Origin: Candidatus Eiseniibacteriota bacterium
GTDB taxonomy: Bacteria; Eisenbacteria; RBG-16-71-46; CAIMUX01
Length of the DNA stretch: 64,000 nucleotides
NCBI GenBank assembly: GCA_016712505.1
Contig: JADJQY010000004.1
Location: forward strand, 186,001-250,000
Reading direction: 5' to 3'
The position numbers and the translations under genes were made by a program. This document shows positions 1-12,750 of this stretch, piece by piece (within the stretch, counting starts at the first letter, position 1; the number at the start of each line of letters is the position of its first letter). Under the pieces are notes generated by a model that was not told the origin of the DNA, searched no databases, and worked only from the letters and a program-made list of their open reading frames with translations.

Positions 1-1333
1 CCCCCTCCAATCGAACCCGGGCGACGGTGTGGCAGCAGAGCACAAGGATATGCGGGTCACCCAGGGTCTCGGCGATCCGGAATGCCTCCTCGGCTGAGGT
101 GAGCCCGGCGTCCCGATCCCCGCGTTCCAGTCGGATCAATCCAAGCAGAGCCAGGACCTCGGCACGTTGCTCCTCGTCGCCGGCCCGGGTGGCACGGGAG
201 AGAGCGTCGACCGCGCGCCCCTCAGCCTCGGCCAGACGGCCCAGCTCGAGGAAGGCGTGCGCCACGTTGCGCAACGGTTTGGCCATTCCTCGTTCCAGCC
301 CGACCAGCTCGCGCAGACGCAGGCTCTCCTCGCCGAAGGTGATCGCCTCCTCCGGCCGCCCGCGCTGCAGCGCCAGCATGCTCAGGTTGTTGAGGGCATT
401 GGCCTGCCCCGCGGCATCGTCGATCTGGCGACTGATGCGCAGACACTCGCGAAACTGTTCTTCGGCCTCGTCCATCCGCCCCTCGAGCGACGCGAGCAAA
501 CCGAGGTTCGTGTGAACCGTGGCGACGTGACCACTCTCTCCGAGTTCGGCCAGGACCAGACGGCTCTCCTCCAGGAGCGCCCGGGCGTCGCGCAGGCGGC
601 CAAGGTGGATGAAGACCGCGGCGAGGTTGTTTGCACAACCGGCGGTGCTCCGGCGATCCTGGTTCTGCCGCCAGTAGCTCAGAGCCCCTTCGAAGTAGTC
701 GATCGCGTCGAGGTAGCGACCCAGACGCACATGCAGGTTGCCCAGGTGATTCAGGTCCTGGGCGACACCGTCCGGATTCCGCTCGGCCCGCCGCAGCTCC
801 AGCGCCTCCTGGAAGTAGCGCAGCGCCTGGTCGGGCTCGCCCTTCTCGCGGTAGATCGTGCCGAGCGTCTCCAGGGTAACGGCGCGGACCGCGCAGGTGG
901 AGGTGGTCATCGGCCCCTCCGTGGTGCCTGCGAGCGCGGAACGGAGGAGCCCGAGCGCGTCTTCCAACCGCCCCTGTCGCGCGCGCAACCTTCCCAGCGC
1001 GTTGAGGCAACCGACCTGCTCCGCGCTTCCGCCGGCGATCCGGAGTCGCTCGTAGGCCGGCTCGAGCGCCTCGGCCGCGGCGGCGAGGCTCCCCCGCCCC
1101 AGCTCCGCCTGACCAAGATGAAGCAGGGCGCGCCCTTCGTCCGGCCCGTGACCGAGTTGGCGCGCCAGTTCAACCGCCTGCCGAAAGCATTCGACCGCTC
1201 GGGCGGGATCGGGGCGCAGCAGTTCGGTCCCCATGGAAAGCAGCAGATCGAGCGTGCGGCGCCATGGATCATCCCCCGGCCCAGCCGGAGTCGGCGCGCC
1301 GCCAGGGGGCGGCTCGGAAAGCGGATGATCCAT
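1..1333 (-). CDS. TPR-array protein, incomplete at window edge
   Basis: The frame is open from an ATG at 1333 to the window edge, so about 444 residues of an unfinished protein are visible. GGGAGGG lies 5 bases before the ATG and supports this start. After a Pro/Gly-rich N-terminus (residues 1-25) come about nine tetratricopeptide units of roughly 40 residues, for example YREKGEPDQALRYFQEAL and ALNNLSMLALQRGRPEEA. There is no signal peptide or membrane segment, so it should be cytoplasmic. TPR arrays of this spacing act as protein-binding scaffolds and often sit beside kinase, NTPase or CHAT domains; any such domain would lie beyond position 1. The specific function is unknown. Confidence 0.85.
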   Translation of the reverse strand, partial: MDHPLSEPPPGGAPTPAGPGDDPWRRTLDLLLSMGTELLRPDPARAVECFRQAVELARQLGHGPDEGRALLHLGQAELGRGSLAAAAEALEPAYERLRIAGGSAEQVGCLNALGRLRARQGRLEDALGLLRSALAGTTEGPMTTSTCAVRAVTLETLGTIYREKGEPDQALRYFQEALELRRAERNPDGVAQDLNHLGNLHVRLGRYLDAIDYFEGALSYWRQNQDRRSTAGCANNLAAVFIHLGRLRDARALLEESRLVLAELGESGHVATVHTNLGLLASLEGRMDEAEEQFRECLRISRQIDDAAGQANALNNLSMLALQRGRPEEAITFGEESLRLRELVGLERGMAKPLRNVAHAFLELGRLAEAEGRAVDALSRATRAGDEEQRAEVLALLGLIRLERGDRDAGLTSAEEAFRIAETLGDPHILVLCCHTVARVRLEG

Positions 1334-1891
1334 CCATGCCCTCCCGGTGCATCGAAGCGTGGGGAGTATAGCATCTGCTGTGCCTCGCGCGGACGCACGG
1401 GCCGGCGCAGGTCCGAATACCACTTTTGGTTTTGCATGAATCGGAACGAGCAACCACCGTGCCGCGCTCCTCGCCGTCATCCAGGCCCATCTGCTCGATT
1501 TCCTCCTCCCATCCCCGCCATTTTCCGTGAGTTCTCGCGATACGGACCGATTCGGCAAGCTTTCCGGTGGCCGCGGTCGTGCGCCGGCGGTTCGAAATCG
1601 GCATGGCAGGTGGCTCGCGAATTCTGACGAACTGACAACTGTTTGAAAGACATTACGTTATCGAGATTCGTCAGCCTTGACGAACGATCCTGGCGGCGGG
1701 CGGACGCGAATCCAGAGGGCGTTCAACCAAGCGCGTCCGCAACGTGCTTCATGACTTGCCTTTACAAGATCGGCGCCCTCGCCGAACCCGGGCCGATCTG
1801 GCGACGCCCGGTGGCACCATGGTTGTCCTACTCCTGATGTCTCTGGATCACGAACTCGAACCCCGAATCTCAACCGACTCCAGGAGGGAAG
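1334..1891. other. Intergenic region with a near-consensus sigma-54 motif
   Basis: A 558-base gap between divergent genes. No convincing gene is seen; the short open frames here look like chance. At 1812-1826 (+) lies TGGCAC-N5-TTGT, which matches the sigma-54 -24/-12 consensus except that the -12 GC is GT. It would start transcription about 55 bases before the gene at 1892. The gap is long enough for an enhancer, but I could not pick a clear dyad. The motif is a sequence observation; its activity is uncertain because the -12 GC is normally critical. Confidence 0.3.
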
Positions 1892-2944
1892 ATGTCTCGC
1901 ACGCGAAGCTCGAACGTGACCTGGCTCCTACCACGCCGGCCCCTTGCGGCTGCTCGGATCTGCTTGCTCTCACTGACAACGCTTGCTCTCACCGCTCACT
2001 GCTCTGCGGCGGCCACGATCGAGGGGGACTGCACCATCTATACGGTCTCCGAACTGGTCGCCTCGCTCTCCGCTGCGGCAGCCGCGCCGGTTCGGATGGC
2101 GACCGATCTCGGAGGTGATCACCCGGTGGTATGGAACGGGGAGGCGACCCCACTCACGGCCGACCTCCGCGCCCTGGAAGCGGCAGTGATCCAGAGCGGA
2201 CTCCGCCTCGCCTCCACGCCGAACGGATGGACCCTCGCCGCGATCGATGGAACCACCGAGACCCGCCGCGCCGAGGCACGGTTGCTCCCTGCGGCACCCA
2301 TCGCGATCGCGCTCTCCGATCCGCGCGCCATCACGAGCGGAGGGGCGGTGGTCTTCGGCCAGTGGATCACCGCTCCCTATCGGGTCGACGCTGACGATGA
2401 GGCCGTGCGTCTGAACGGAGTGCCGGTGTTTCCCTCTCCGGGCGCCGGACAGCAGTCCCCACGGGTCACGGCCGAGATCACCGCGGCCCACGACGCGCTC
2501 GACGCGGCGCTGGCGCTCTATGACGCCGAGCGCAGCGCCGGAAACGTGTCCGCCGCCCGCGCCAACCTGATCACACGTTTGCTCGGGATGCCCGAGGTGA
2601 GCAATGCACGGTGGCAGGACGACCTGATTCGCATCAACCGGCATGACGGGACCGAGGAGGTCGTCACCTTCGATCGCGGCCGAGAGCCCGAACCGCTCGA
2701 AGGGGAAACCCGACGCGCCTGGCTGCGCGAACAGGCGGAGCAGATCGAGTCCACGCTGCGGGCCGGGCGCACCGTGCTCTTCGGCGCGACCTATCTGCTG
2801 GTGCTCGATGGGGCACCGGAGCTCCTACGGTCGCGCATCGCCGAGGTCCGCGCGAGTGCCGAACCGGAGCAGATGAAGATCGCCCGGTTGCAGGCCCACA
2901 CCCACCACCGCGACGCGGCGAGCGATCTCGTCCTCGCGCGCTGA
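1892..2944 (+). CDS. Secreted protein of unknown function
   Basis: 350 residues. The ATG follows AGGAGGGAAG. The N-terminus has basic residues, then a hydrophobic stretch (about residues 20-38, ending in small residues), consistent with a Sec signal peptide. Residues 45-110 have an alternating beta-alpha-beta pattern (YTVSELVASLSAAA..., then LRALEAAVIQSGLRLAS) loosely like the short N-domains of secretins, but I cannot assign a family. The C-terminal half (about 180-350) is mainly helical and charged. It lies 14 bases upstream of the next secreted protein and is probably co-transcribed with it. No catalytic motif is recognised. Confidence 0.75.
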   Translation: MSRTRSSNVTWLLPRRPLAAARICLLSLTTLALTAHCSAAATIEGDCTIYTVSELVASLSAAAAAPVRMATDLGGDHPVVWNGEATPLTADLRALEAAVIQSGLRLASTPNGWTLAAIDGTTETRRAEARLLPAAPIAIALSDPRAITSGGAVVFGQWITAPYRVDADDEAVRLNGVPVFPSPGAGQQSPRVTAEITAAHDALDAALALYDAERSAGNVSAARANLITRLLGMPEVSNARWQDDLIRINRHDGTEEVVTFDRGREPEPLEGETRRAWLREQAEQIESTLRAGRTVLFGATYLLVLDGAPELLRSRIAEVRASAEPEQMKIARLQAHTHHRDAASDLVLAR

Positions 2945-2958
2945 AAGGAGCCAGAGCA

Positions 2959-5900
2959 ATGAAACTCAGGCAAGTCTCCATGCGTCTGTTTGCCCTTCTG
3001 GCCCTTCTCCTCGGCGGAGCCCTGTTCGGCTACGGCACCTCCCCGGCCCAAGCCGGGGCCAACGAAACCCCAGGGGAGAACTTCCGCCCCAAGCGGTTCG
3101 GATCGTTCTCCCCGAACCTCTGGGAGTTCGGTGCGGTCGACATCGGCATCTTCCAGTCGATCGTGGTCGGTAGCCAGCACTATGCGCAGGGGGCAAGCTA
3201 CGGCGACGCCACCAACGACTACAGCTCCGGCGGCGCCGGGATCTGGAACTTCTTCACCTTCTGCACCGACCGCAGGCACGACGTCATGCTGGTCACCTCG
3301 CACGGTGCGCCCCTGCCCAGCACCACGGTCGAGGCCTATCCCTGGACCGCGCGCGGCCGCGCGGTGCGTGACTCCGTCCTCACCTACTACAACGGTGTCT
3401 TCGGCCCGGGTCGGCTGGTGGCCCAGAACTCGTGGCGCCACTACTACGGGATCGACGTCACTCAAGCGTTCTACACCGCCTACTTCCAGACCCCCCGCGC
3501 TCTTGCCTGGTGGGCAACCTGCTGGTCGTCGCTGCTCAGCATGACCGGCCCCGCCGAGGCGCGGGACTTCCTCGGCTATGACAACAGCGTCTTCAGCTCC
3601 AAGTGCTACTGCGACGAGCGCCGGATCCTGGGACGGATGGACGGCCAGGAAGGCCAGGCACTGCGGCCACTTGGCGCGGCGATGGCCGGGATCAACGGGC
3701 TCTGTCCGCCGGGCGGAGCGAATCTGGTGCACGCCGGACGGGGTAATACAGTGATCTCCCCCTCGGTCACGGGAAACGCCCCCACGGGGGTGGTCTGTGA
3801 ACCGACGGATGGATTCGTGCAGTTCGACTGCACCATGGACACGACCGTTCCGCCGCAAGCAGTGGTCGTCGCGCGCGGTGACGGTGTCTTGGTCAACCAC
3901 CAGTGGGCCGGCGATGACCGGGTCACGTTCACCGTGGTCCCGATTCGCCCGTGTCCGACGATCATGTACGACGTGATCGAGTCGGCCGCGCGCAGCCGCG
4001 CCAACCGGTCGCGCCTCGACGGCAATACGAATCCTCCGGTCAACGCACTCGGGCCGAACCACGACGACTACATCTGGTGGACCCACTGCCCGTGGTGGCC
4101 GGGAATCCCGGTACTGATCCCGGACCTGGTCTACCTCACCGTACCGACTCCTGATCTCGACCTGATTCTCTACACGGCGCTGACCAATCAGTCGCCGGAG
4201 TTCACTACGGTTACCGGCACTCTATTCTTGAACGAGACGCCGGTTCTGACCCAGACATTCGATCTCGAGCCGAGTCAACTGCTGCCCACGACGTGGCCGG
4301 TAACCATCCCGGCCACCGCGCTCGAAGGAGACGTCCTGATGGGGCGTCTCGAGGTCAATGGCCCGGGCGGTCCATACAACGTATCGACGCCGATCACGAT
4401 CGGCTCGCGCCTTCAGGTGGAACGGATCGGCCCGCCGGTGGCGCTCGCAGGGCCCCCGGCATTCTTCGACATCGCCTATTCGCTCGCCCCGGGAGACCCG
4501 ATGTTGCTGGAGCAGGCGCACCTGGTCGACACCCACGGGTGGGCGATGCCCGCGATGTTCGACTTGCTCCTCGATGCCGGGGTCGCCCAGTCGATCGAGA
4601 TGCCGTATCTGGTGCCGGAGGGTACCGATCCGGGAACGAGTTCCGAATTCCGGGTCGAAGCGCTGGTCGATGGAGTGCCGCGCGTCTTCCCGCTCGGATC
4701 GGTCACGGTAGGCGCGCCGATCGTGGCCCACGACCGGGCGCGACGCGACATCGTGCCGGGGAGCCTCGACGCAGCGATCGAGATCGAGCTGGTGAGCCTC
4801 TCGCTCCAGAGTGTGGAGCCCACGGCGACCGCCACGAGCTCGCACGGCTTCCCTTGCACCATCCTCTGCCCGCCGCTTCCGCCCGGGGCGTCGGTCCCGG
4901 CCGAGATCGTGATGCAGATCCCGCTCGATCCGACCCTGGTCGGACAGACCGGCAGCGTCCACCTCGAGCTGATCGATCCGTCCGGACTCACCGTCGGCTA
5001 CGACTTCGACTACCAGATCGCACCCGCGATCGAGGTCCAGACCGCGCGTCAGTCGGTCCACACCGGCTCCGCCTCGCCGCGGCTGTTCAGTTGGCCGGTC
5101 ACGCTGAAGAACCGGTCCGACGTACCGATGAGCGGGGTCGTGCAGTGTGTGCCCTCGGCGCTGCAGACCGCGGTGACCAACTTCAGCTTCAATCTGGCCC
5201 CGGGGCAGGAGCTGATCCGAGACGTCCAGCTCCGTGTCCTACCGGATCTCCCCCCGGGCAACTATCCGATCCAGCTCCTGGTGAGCGGGAATCCGTCCGC
5301 CGCGCAGCAACGCATGATCGAGCATCAGGTGACCAACCCGGTGGTGGTCGATCTGATCGCCCGCGCCTACTCCGGACTCGAAGGGGAGGTGGTCACGCTT
5401 CAGGCCGCGATCCAGAACCGCCGGACCGATCATCCGATGAGCGGGACCTTCAGCGTGTCGGATGACGCCGGCTGGCTTCCCGGCCCGCTGCTGGGCAACT
5501 TCGCCCTGGCCCCGGGTCAGAGCGACACGCTCGAGATCGAGATCACGGTGGGCGGGATGTCGCGCTCGGCATCCGACTCCACGGTGGTCACCATGACCGT
5601 CGCCCAGATCTACGACACCGGGCTGCCGGCCGAGAGCCGTGGCTCGACCACTCTCTTCCGGATGGCGGTGAGCGACGTCGGGGACGGGCTCACCACGACA
5701 GCGAGTGGGATCGAGAGCGCGTGGCCGAACCCGGTGCGCGACCAGGCACGGATCCTTTTCCACCTCGGCACGGCGGGGCGAGCGACCGTGACTGTTCACG
5801 ACGCCGCGGGGAGGCGAGTGGCCACCTTGACCGATGGACCACTCGGTGCGGGCGCTCACGAGTTGCGCTTCGCCCGCAATTCCGAGGCCGGTGACCGGCT

Positions 5901-5976
5901 GGTGTCGGGGATCTACTTCGTTCGTCTCGCGACCGAGAGCGGCTCCGAATCGCGCAAATTGGTCCTGATCGAGTAG
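2959..5976 (+). CDS. Large secreted protein with C-terminal sorting domain; possible caspase-like N-terminal region
   Basis: 1005 residues, start supported by AAAGGAGCC upstream. A signal peptide occupies about residues 1-32 (FALLALLLGGALFGYG...). Residues 60-260 contain a hydrophobic strand ending in His-Gly (VMLVTSHGAP). About 80 residues later comes a second strand ending in Cys (LAWWATCWSS). This order resembles the His-Gly ... Ala-Cys dyad of clan CD (caspase/gingipain/CHAT) peptidases. Residues about 380-900 are repeated beta-sandwich segments. The C-terminus (about 915-1005: ESAWPNPVRDQARILF, DAAGRRVATL, SGIYFVRLA) is a FlgD/T9SS-type sorting domain, so surface attachment or secretion is likely. 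The peptidase assignment is a hypothesis; it could be a purely structural surface protein. Confidence 0.8.
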   Translation: MKLRQVSMRLFALLALLLGGALFGYGTSPAQAGANETPGENFRPKRFGSFSPNLWEFGAVDIGIFQSIVVGSQHYAQGASYGDATNDYSSGGAGIWNFFTFCTDRRHDVMLVTSHGAPLPSTTVEAYPWTARGRAVRDSVLTYYNGVFGPGRLVAQNSWRHYYGIDVTQAFYTAYFQTPRALAWWATCWSSLLSMTGPAEARDFLGYDNSVFSSKCYCDERRILGRMDGQEGQALRPLGAAMAGINGLCPPGGANLVHAGRGNTVISPSVTGNAPTGVVCEPTDGFVQFDCTMDTTVPPQAVVVARGDGVLVNHQWAGDDRVTFTVVPIRPCPTIMYDVIESAARSRANRSRLDGNTNPPVNALGPNHDDYIWWTHCPWWPGIPVLIPDLVYLTVPTPDLDLILYTALTNQSPEFTTVTGTLFLNETPVLTQTFDLEPSQLLPTTWPVTIPATALEGDVLMGRLEVNGPGGPYNVSTPITIGSRLQVERIGPPVALAGPPAFFDIAYSLAPGDPMLLEQAHLVDTHGWAMPAMFDLLLDAGVAQSIEMPYLVPEGTDPGTSSEFRVEALVDGVPRVFPLGSVTVGAPIVAHDRARRDIVPGSLDAAIEIELVSLSLQSVEPTATATSSHGFPCTILCPPLPPGASVPAEIVMQIPLDPTLVGQTGSVHLELIDPSGLTVGYDFDYQIAPAIEVQTARQSVHTGSASPRLFSWPVTLKNRSDVPMSGVVQCVPSALQTAVTNFSFNLAPGQELIRDVQLRVLPDLPPGNYPIQLLVSGNPSAAQQRMIEHQVTNPVVVDLIARAYSGLEGEVVTLQAAIQNRRTDHPMSGTFSVSDDAGWLPGPLLGNFALAPGQSDTLEIEITVGGMSRSASDSTVVTMTVAQIYDTGLPAESRGSTTLFRMAVSDVGDGLTTTASGIESAWPNPVRDQARILFHLGTAGRATVTVHDAAGRRVATLTDGPLGAGAHELRFARNSEAGDRLVSGIYFVRLATESGSESRKLVLIE

Positions 5977-6003
5977 CGCGCCCACCCGCGCGGCTGGCGG
6001 CGG

Positions 6004-6029
6004 GGCGGACGACCTTCGGGTCGTTCGCC
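6004..6029. terminator. Bidirectional hairpin with TTCG loop between convergent genes
   Basis: GGCGGACGACC and GGTCGTTCGCC form an 11-bp stem (one G-U pair) closed by the very stable TTCG tetraloop. It lies in the 65-base gap between two genes that converge on it, and can serve both. There is no long T-run on either side, so termination efficiency is unproven. Confidence 0.6.
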
Positions 6030-6041
6030 TCGTCGTCGTTT

Positions 6042-9707
<3,666 letters not shown>

Positions 9708-9797
9708 CGTCGGGATTTACGAGCCCGGATGCAACTCCCCCCCGGCCCATGCGTAGTGTCCCGCGCGACCCAATCGGGGGTCGATCCGGAGGGGACC

Positions 9798-10115
9798 ATG
9801 GAACTGCTCTTCATCGCTTTCGCTATCCTGGCCGCACCGTTCTTGCTCATCGGATGGCTCTTGAGCCTCGTGGGCGACGTGATCGCGCTCCCCTTTCGGA
9901 TCATCGGTTTCGCCCTCGGGGCGGTGCTCGGCATCCTGGGCCTGGTGTTCGGGGTAGTCTTTGGAGGCCTCGGGCTCGGCCTGGGGTTGATCGGCATCAT
10001 ACTTGGCGCGCTCTTGCTGCCACTTCTCCCGATCCTTCTCCTGATCGCGATCATCCGCGGGCTCAGCCGACGCGAGCCGGGAACCGGCGGACGCCAGCAG
10101 TGGATGATGTGGTAG
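9798..10115 (+). CDS. Small glycine-rich multi-pass membrane protein
   Basis: 105 residues starting at the ATG after CCGGAGGGGACC. A longer reading from 9690 would put basic, non-hydrophobic sequence in front and lacks a ribosome site. Nearly the whole protein is hydrophobic (about residues 3-85, with LGLGLGLIGIILGALLLPLLPILLL), consistent with two to three membrane helices. A short basic/polar tail follows (RGLSRREPGTGGRQQ). Glycine-rich proteins of this kind are common uncharacterised inner-membrane proteins. It ends 8 bases before the convergent regulator gene. Function unknown. Confidence 0.7.
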   Translation: MELLFIAFAILAAPFLLIGWLLSLVGDVIALPFRIIGFALGAVLGILGLVFGVVFGGLGLGLGLIGIILGALLLPLLPILLLIAIIRGLSRREPGTGGRQQWMMW

Positions 10116-10123
10116 CAGTCTTC

Positions 10124-10837
10124 CTAGGTTGAGACGATCGTTCCCGGGTGGCCGGCCAGGGCGGCCAGGAGGTCCAGATCGAGCACCTCGATCCGACCTC
10201 GTCCCAGGCGGACGACGTTTTGCTCCTCGAGGTCGCGCAGGAGTCGGGTCGCCGTCTCCTGGGCGATCGCCAGCTCCGAGGCGATTTCGGCGTGCGTGAG
10301 CTGAACCAGCGGCGCACAGGAGGGATTCGCCATCCACCCCTCACGCAGCGCATCGAGCAGGTAGCGCGCGATCCGGGTCGACGCCGGATGGGCGCTGTGG
10401 TGCAACACCTGCTCGCGCGCGCGCCGCATCTCCTCCATCAAGACATGCGCCCAGGCGAGCGCCAGCTCCGGCTCACGCTGTGCGGCGCGCTCGAGGATCG
10501 TCAGCCGCACCCGACACGCCGACACCTGACCGCGCGCCACGGCCGACATGAGGAGCGTCGCCCCCCGAGACATCCCGACCCCCAGGGTTTCCCCCGGTCC
10601 GGCCACGCGAACCAGCTGTTCGATCCCGTCCGGGTGGGTATGGGTCAGCTTCACGCGTCCGGAACTGATGATGAACACTTCACCGGTCGGCTCGCCTTGG
10701 GTGAAGAGGTTCTCACCATCGAGGTATCGGTTCGGGCGGGCGATCTCCGACATCTTGGCCAGGCTGGTCGTCACCGCCTGGCAGACGGAGTTGCTCAAAC
10801 GTGACTCGCAGAGAAGACACCGATCGGGACGGTCCAT
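10124..10837 (-). CDS. Crp/Fnr-family regulator with FNR-like cysteines
   Basis: 237 residues. The ATG at 10837 is preceded by AGGGAGGCTGAG; the longer frame to 10891 has no ribosome site. An N-terminal segment carries Cys7, Cys10 and Cys19. A cyclic-nucleotide-type beta-roll follows (about 35-125, GEVFIISSGRVKLTHTHPDG) with Cys108 in it. A dimer helix (about 125-155) and a winged helix-turn-helix come next (LTHAEIASELAIAQETATRLLRDLEEQNVV). FNR of Escherichia coli uses Cys20/23/29/122 to hold an oxygen-labile 4Fe-4S cluster. The spacing here (2, 8, then 88 residues between) is close, so oxygen sensing is a reasonable inference. The gene is divergent from the multiheme cytochrome operon and probably controls it. 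Confidence 0.9.
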   Translation of the reverse strand: MDRPDRCLLCESRLSNSVCQAVTTSLAKMSEIARPNRYLDGENLFTQGEPTGEVFIISSGRVKLTHTHPDGIEQLVRVAGPGETLGVGMSRGATLLMSAVARGQVSACRVRLTILERAAQREPELALAWAHVLMEEMRRAREQVLHHSAHPASTRIARYLLDALREGWMANPSCAPLVQLTHAEIASELAIAQETATRLLRDLEEQNVVRLGRGRIEVLDLDLLAALAGHPGTIVST

Positions 10838-10913
10838 CTCAGCCTCCCTCTCTCCGGGGTTCCCTCTCCCGCAGTTGCGACCGGGACGCAATCATCTCGA
10901 TGTTCCTTGGCCT

Positions 10914-10933
10914 TCTATGACGATCGTCATAGA
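10914..10933. promoter_or_regulatory. Perfect 20-bp palindrome, candidate FNR-like operator
   Basis: A perfect palindrome with core ATGAC-GATC-GTCAT. The 5-4-5 half-site layout is the same as the classical FNR box TTGAT-N4-ATCAA. It sits in the divergent region between the Crp/Fnr-family gene (start 10837) and the cytochrome operon (start 11057), about 77 bases and 124 bases from the two starts. Binding by the adjacent regulator is an inference from position and architecture. Confidence 0.6.
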
Positions 10934-11056
10934 CCGTGCACTTTGTACGCTCCCGGCCCGGCGGGCAAGTCTAACGTGCGAAGCGCGATCGACCGTTAAG
11001 GAGATCGTAAGGCGCGCTTGACCGGGAACACCCGGTCGTGGAACACGGAGGGCATC

Positions 11057-12745
11057 ATGAAGTGCGTGAAGGCAATCTACGCGGTGGGGTTGGGGCTGGC
11101 GTTGACCGGTCTGTTCACCTCCTGCGGCGATGAGGAAATCGTCACCGTCACACCCGATCCGGCGATCAAGGTCTCGGTCGTTGCAACGCCCAACGCGTTG
11201 ACGACCGGTGGACAGGTTTCGGTTCAGGCTCAGGTGACCACCAACGAATCGAACCCGCTCAAGTTTTCCTGGTTGTCCGAGGGAGGCAAGTTCTCCAACG
11301 CGACCACCAACAGCACCACCTGGGTCGCGCCGGATGATCCGGGGGTCTACTCGGTGTCGGTGGTGGTGACCAGTGGTCAAGCAGTCGGGATCGGCTCGGC
11401 CAAGGTGACGGTCGGGACTTACCTCCCGGCGGTCACGCCGTTCTACCGCGGAGCCAACTACTGCGCAACCTGCCACGCCGGCGGCGTGGGGGGCGATCAG
11501 TACACCCATTGGTCCGCTTCGGCCCACGCGGGCGCGATCGAGGCCCTGACCGGGATCGGCCAGGGAAACAACGCCAACTGCCTTGGCTGCCACACGGTCG
11601 GAAGCTTCGGGCTGAACGCCGACGGCGCCCTCCAGAACGGCGGGTACGACGAAACCGCAGTGGCCCGGCTGGCTGGCGTGCAGTGCGAAAACTGCCACGG
11701 CGCCGGAAGCGAGCATCCGACGCCGGACGCCCACTCGGTCCTGGTCTCGCTCGATGCAGCGGTCTGCGGCGACTGCCACAACGACGCGCATCATCCGACC
11801 TTTGACGAGTGGCAGACCTCGGCCCACAACCACGTCGAGGACTCCCCTGCGGGGCGCGCCTCCTGCGCGAAGTGCCACAACGGACTGCTTGCCGGTCGCT
11901 ACCTGGACAATCCCGAGGGCTGGACCAACCCCGCCACCGATCCGACCGAGAAGGGTCCGATCACCTGCGCGGTCTGCCACGATCCTCACGGGAACGACAA
12001 CCCGGGCAACCTGCGGGACGCCTCGGTGACCGACCGCTCGCTCCCGAACTCCGTGATCGTCGAGAATGCGGGGGCCGGTCGCCTCTGCATGGCGTGCCAC
12101 AACGGCCGCCGCACCGAAACCGACGTGAACAACCAGATCAACAACGGTTCCGCCCACCTCGGGCCGCACCACTCGGTCCAGGGCGACATGCTCGCGGGTG
12201 TGAACGCGTACGAGAGGGTCGATAGCACCTTCGCCTTCGCCACGAGCAAGCACATCCTGGTCCAGGACGCCTGCGTGACCTGCCACACCTTCCCGCACGA
12301 GGGCGACATCCCGAACGGGATCCCGAACTTCACCGGTCACACCTTCGAGCCGACGGTCGAGGCCTGCCAGCCGTGCCACGGCACGCTGGCCGACTTCGAA
12401 GAGGTTCTCGCCAAGGCCGACTACGACGGCGACGGCCAGGTCGAAGGCGTCCAGCTCGAGGTGCGTGGACTCCTCGCGATCCTCGAGGAGGCGATCATCG
12501 AGGCCACCCCGACCGAGGACGGAAGGGCGGCGCTGCGGGCTGACTTCGAGGGAAAGGTCGGCGACGCGACGATCACCACGCGCGAACAGCGCATGGCAGC
12601 CTACAACTGGGCCTTCGTCAGCTTCGACGGATCGAGCGGGGTGCATAACGCGACCTATGCGGTCCAGCTCCTGCAGCGGAGCATCCTGTCGCTCAACCCG
12701 GGACGCCTCCCGGGGACGGCTGAACTTCTGGTCAGTGCTGAGTAA
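11057..12745 (+). CDS. Nine-heme c-type cytochrome lipoprotein
   Basis: 562 residues; the ATG follows CGGAGGGCATC. A signal peptide leads to a lipobox-like LFTSC (Cys about residue 20). Residues about 35-125 form an Ig/PKD-like sandwich (VSVVATPNALTTGGQVSVQAQV...). Nine CxxCH heme sites follow: CATCH, CLGCH, CENCH, CGDCH, CAKCH, CAVCH, CMACH, CVTCH and CQPCH. The last about 100 residues have no heme site. It is the first gene of a four-gene operon with an outer-membrane barrel, so it is probably the extracellular or membrane-bound terminal of an electron conduit. The electron acceptor cannot be read from sequence. Confidence 0.92.
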   Translation: MKCVKAIYAVGLGLALTGLFTSCGDEEIVTVTPDPAIKVSVVATPNALTTGGQVSVQAQVTTNESNPLKFSWLSEGGKFSNATTNSTTWVAPDDPGVYSVSVVVTSGQAVGIGSAKVTVGTYLPAVTPFYRGANYCATCHAGGVGGDQYTHWSASAHAGAIEALTGIGQGNNANCLGCHTVGSFGLNADGALQNGGYDETAVARLAGVQCENCHGAGSEHPTPDAHSVLVSLDAAVCGDCHNDAHHPTFDEWQTSAHNHVEDSPAGRASCAKCHNGLLAGRYLDNPEGWTNPATDPTEKGPITCAVCHDPHGNDNPGNLRDASVTDRSLPNSVIVENAGAGRLCMACHNGRRTETDVNNQINNGSAHLGPHHSVQGDMLAGVNAYERVDSTFAFATSKHILVQDACVTCHTFPHEGDIPNGIPNFTGHTFEPTVEACQPCHGTLADFEEVLAKADYDGDGQVEGVQLEVRGLLAILEEAIIEATPTEDGRAALRADFEGKVGDATITTREQRMAAYNWAFVSFDGSSGVHNATYAVQLLQRSILSLNPGRLPGTAELLVSAE

Positions 12746-12750
12746 CCGGC

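Noticed and set aside
167..1627. 486-codon plus-strand open frame
   Set aside because: It is antisense to the TPR protein, whose minus-strand frame shows regular TPR signatures; the plus translation has no recognisable domain and a biased composition.
1677..1682. TTGACG as a -35 element before the gene at 1892
   Set aside because: No acceptable -10 at 16-18 bases and the distance to the gene exceeds 200 bases.
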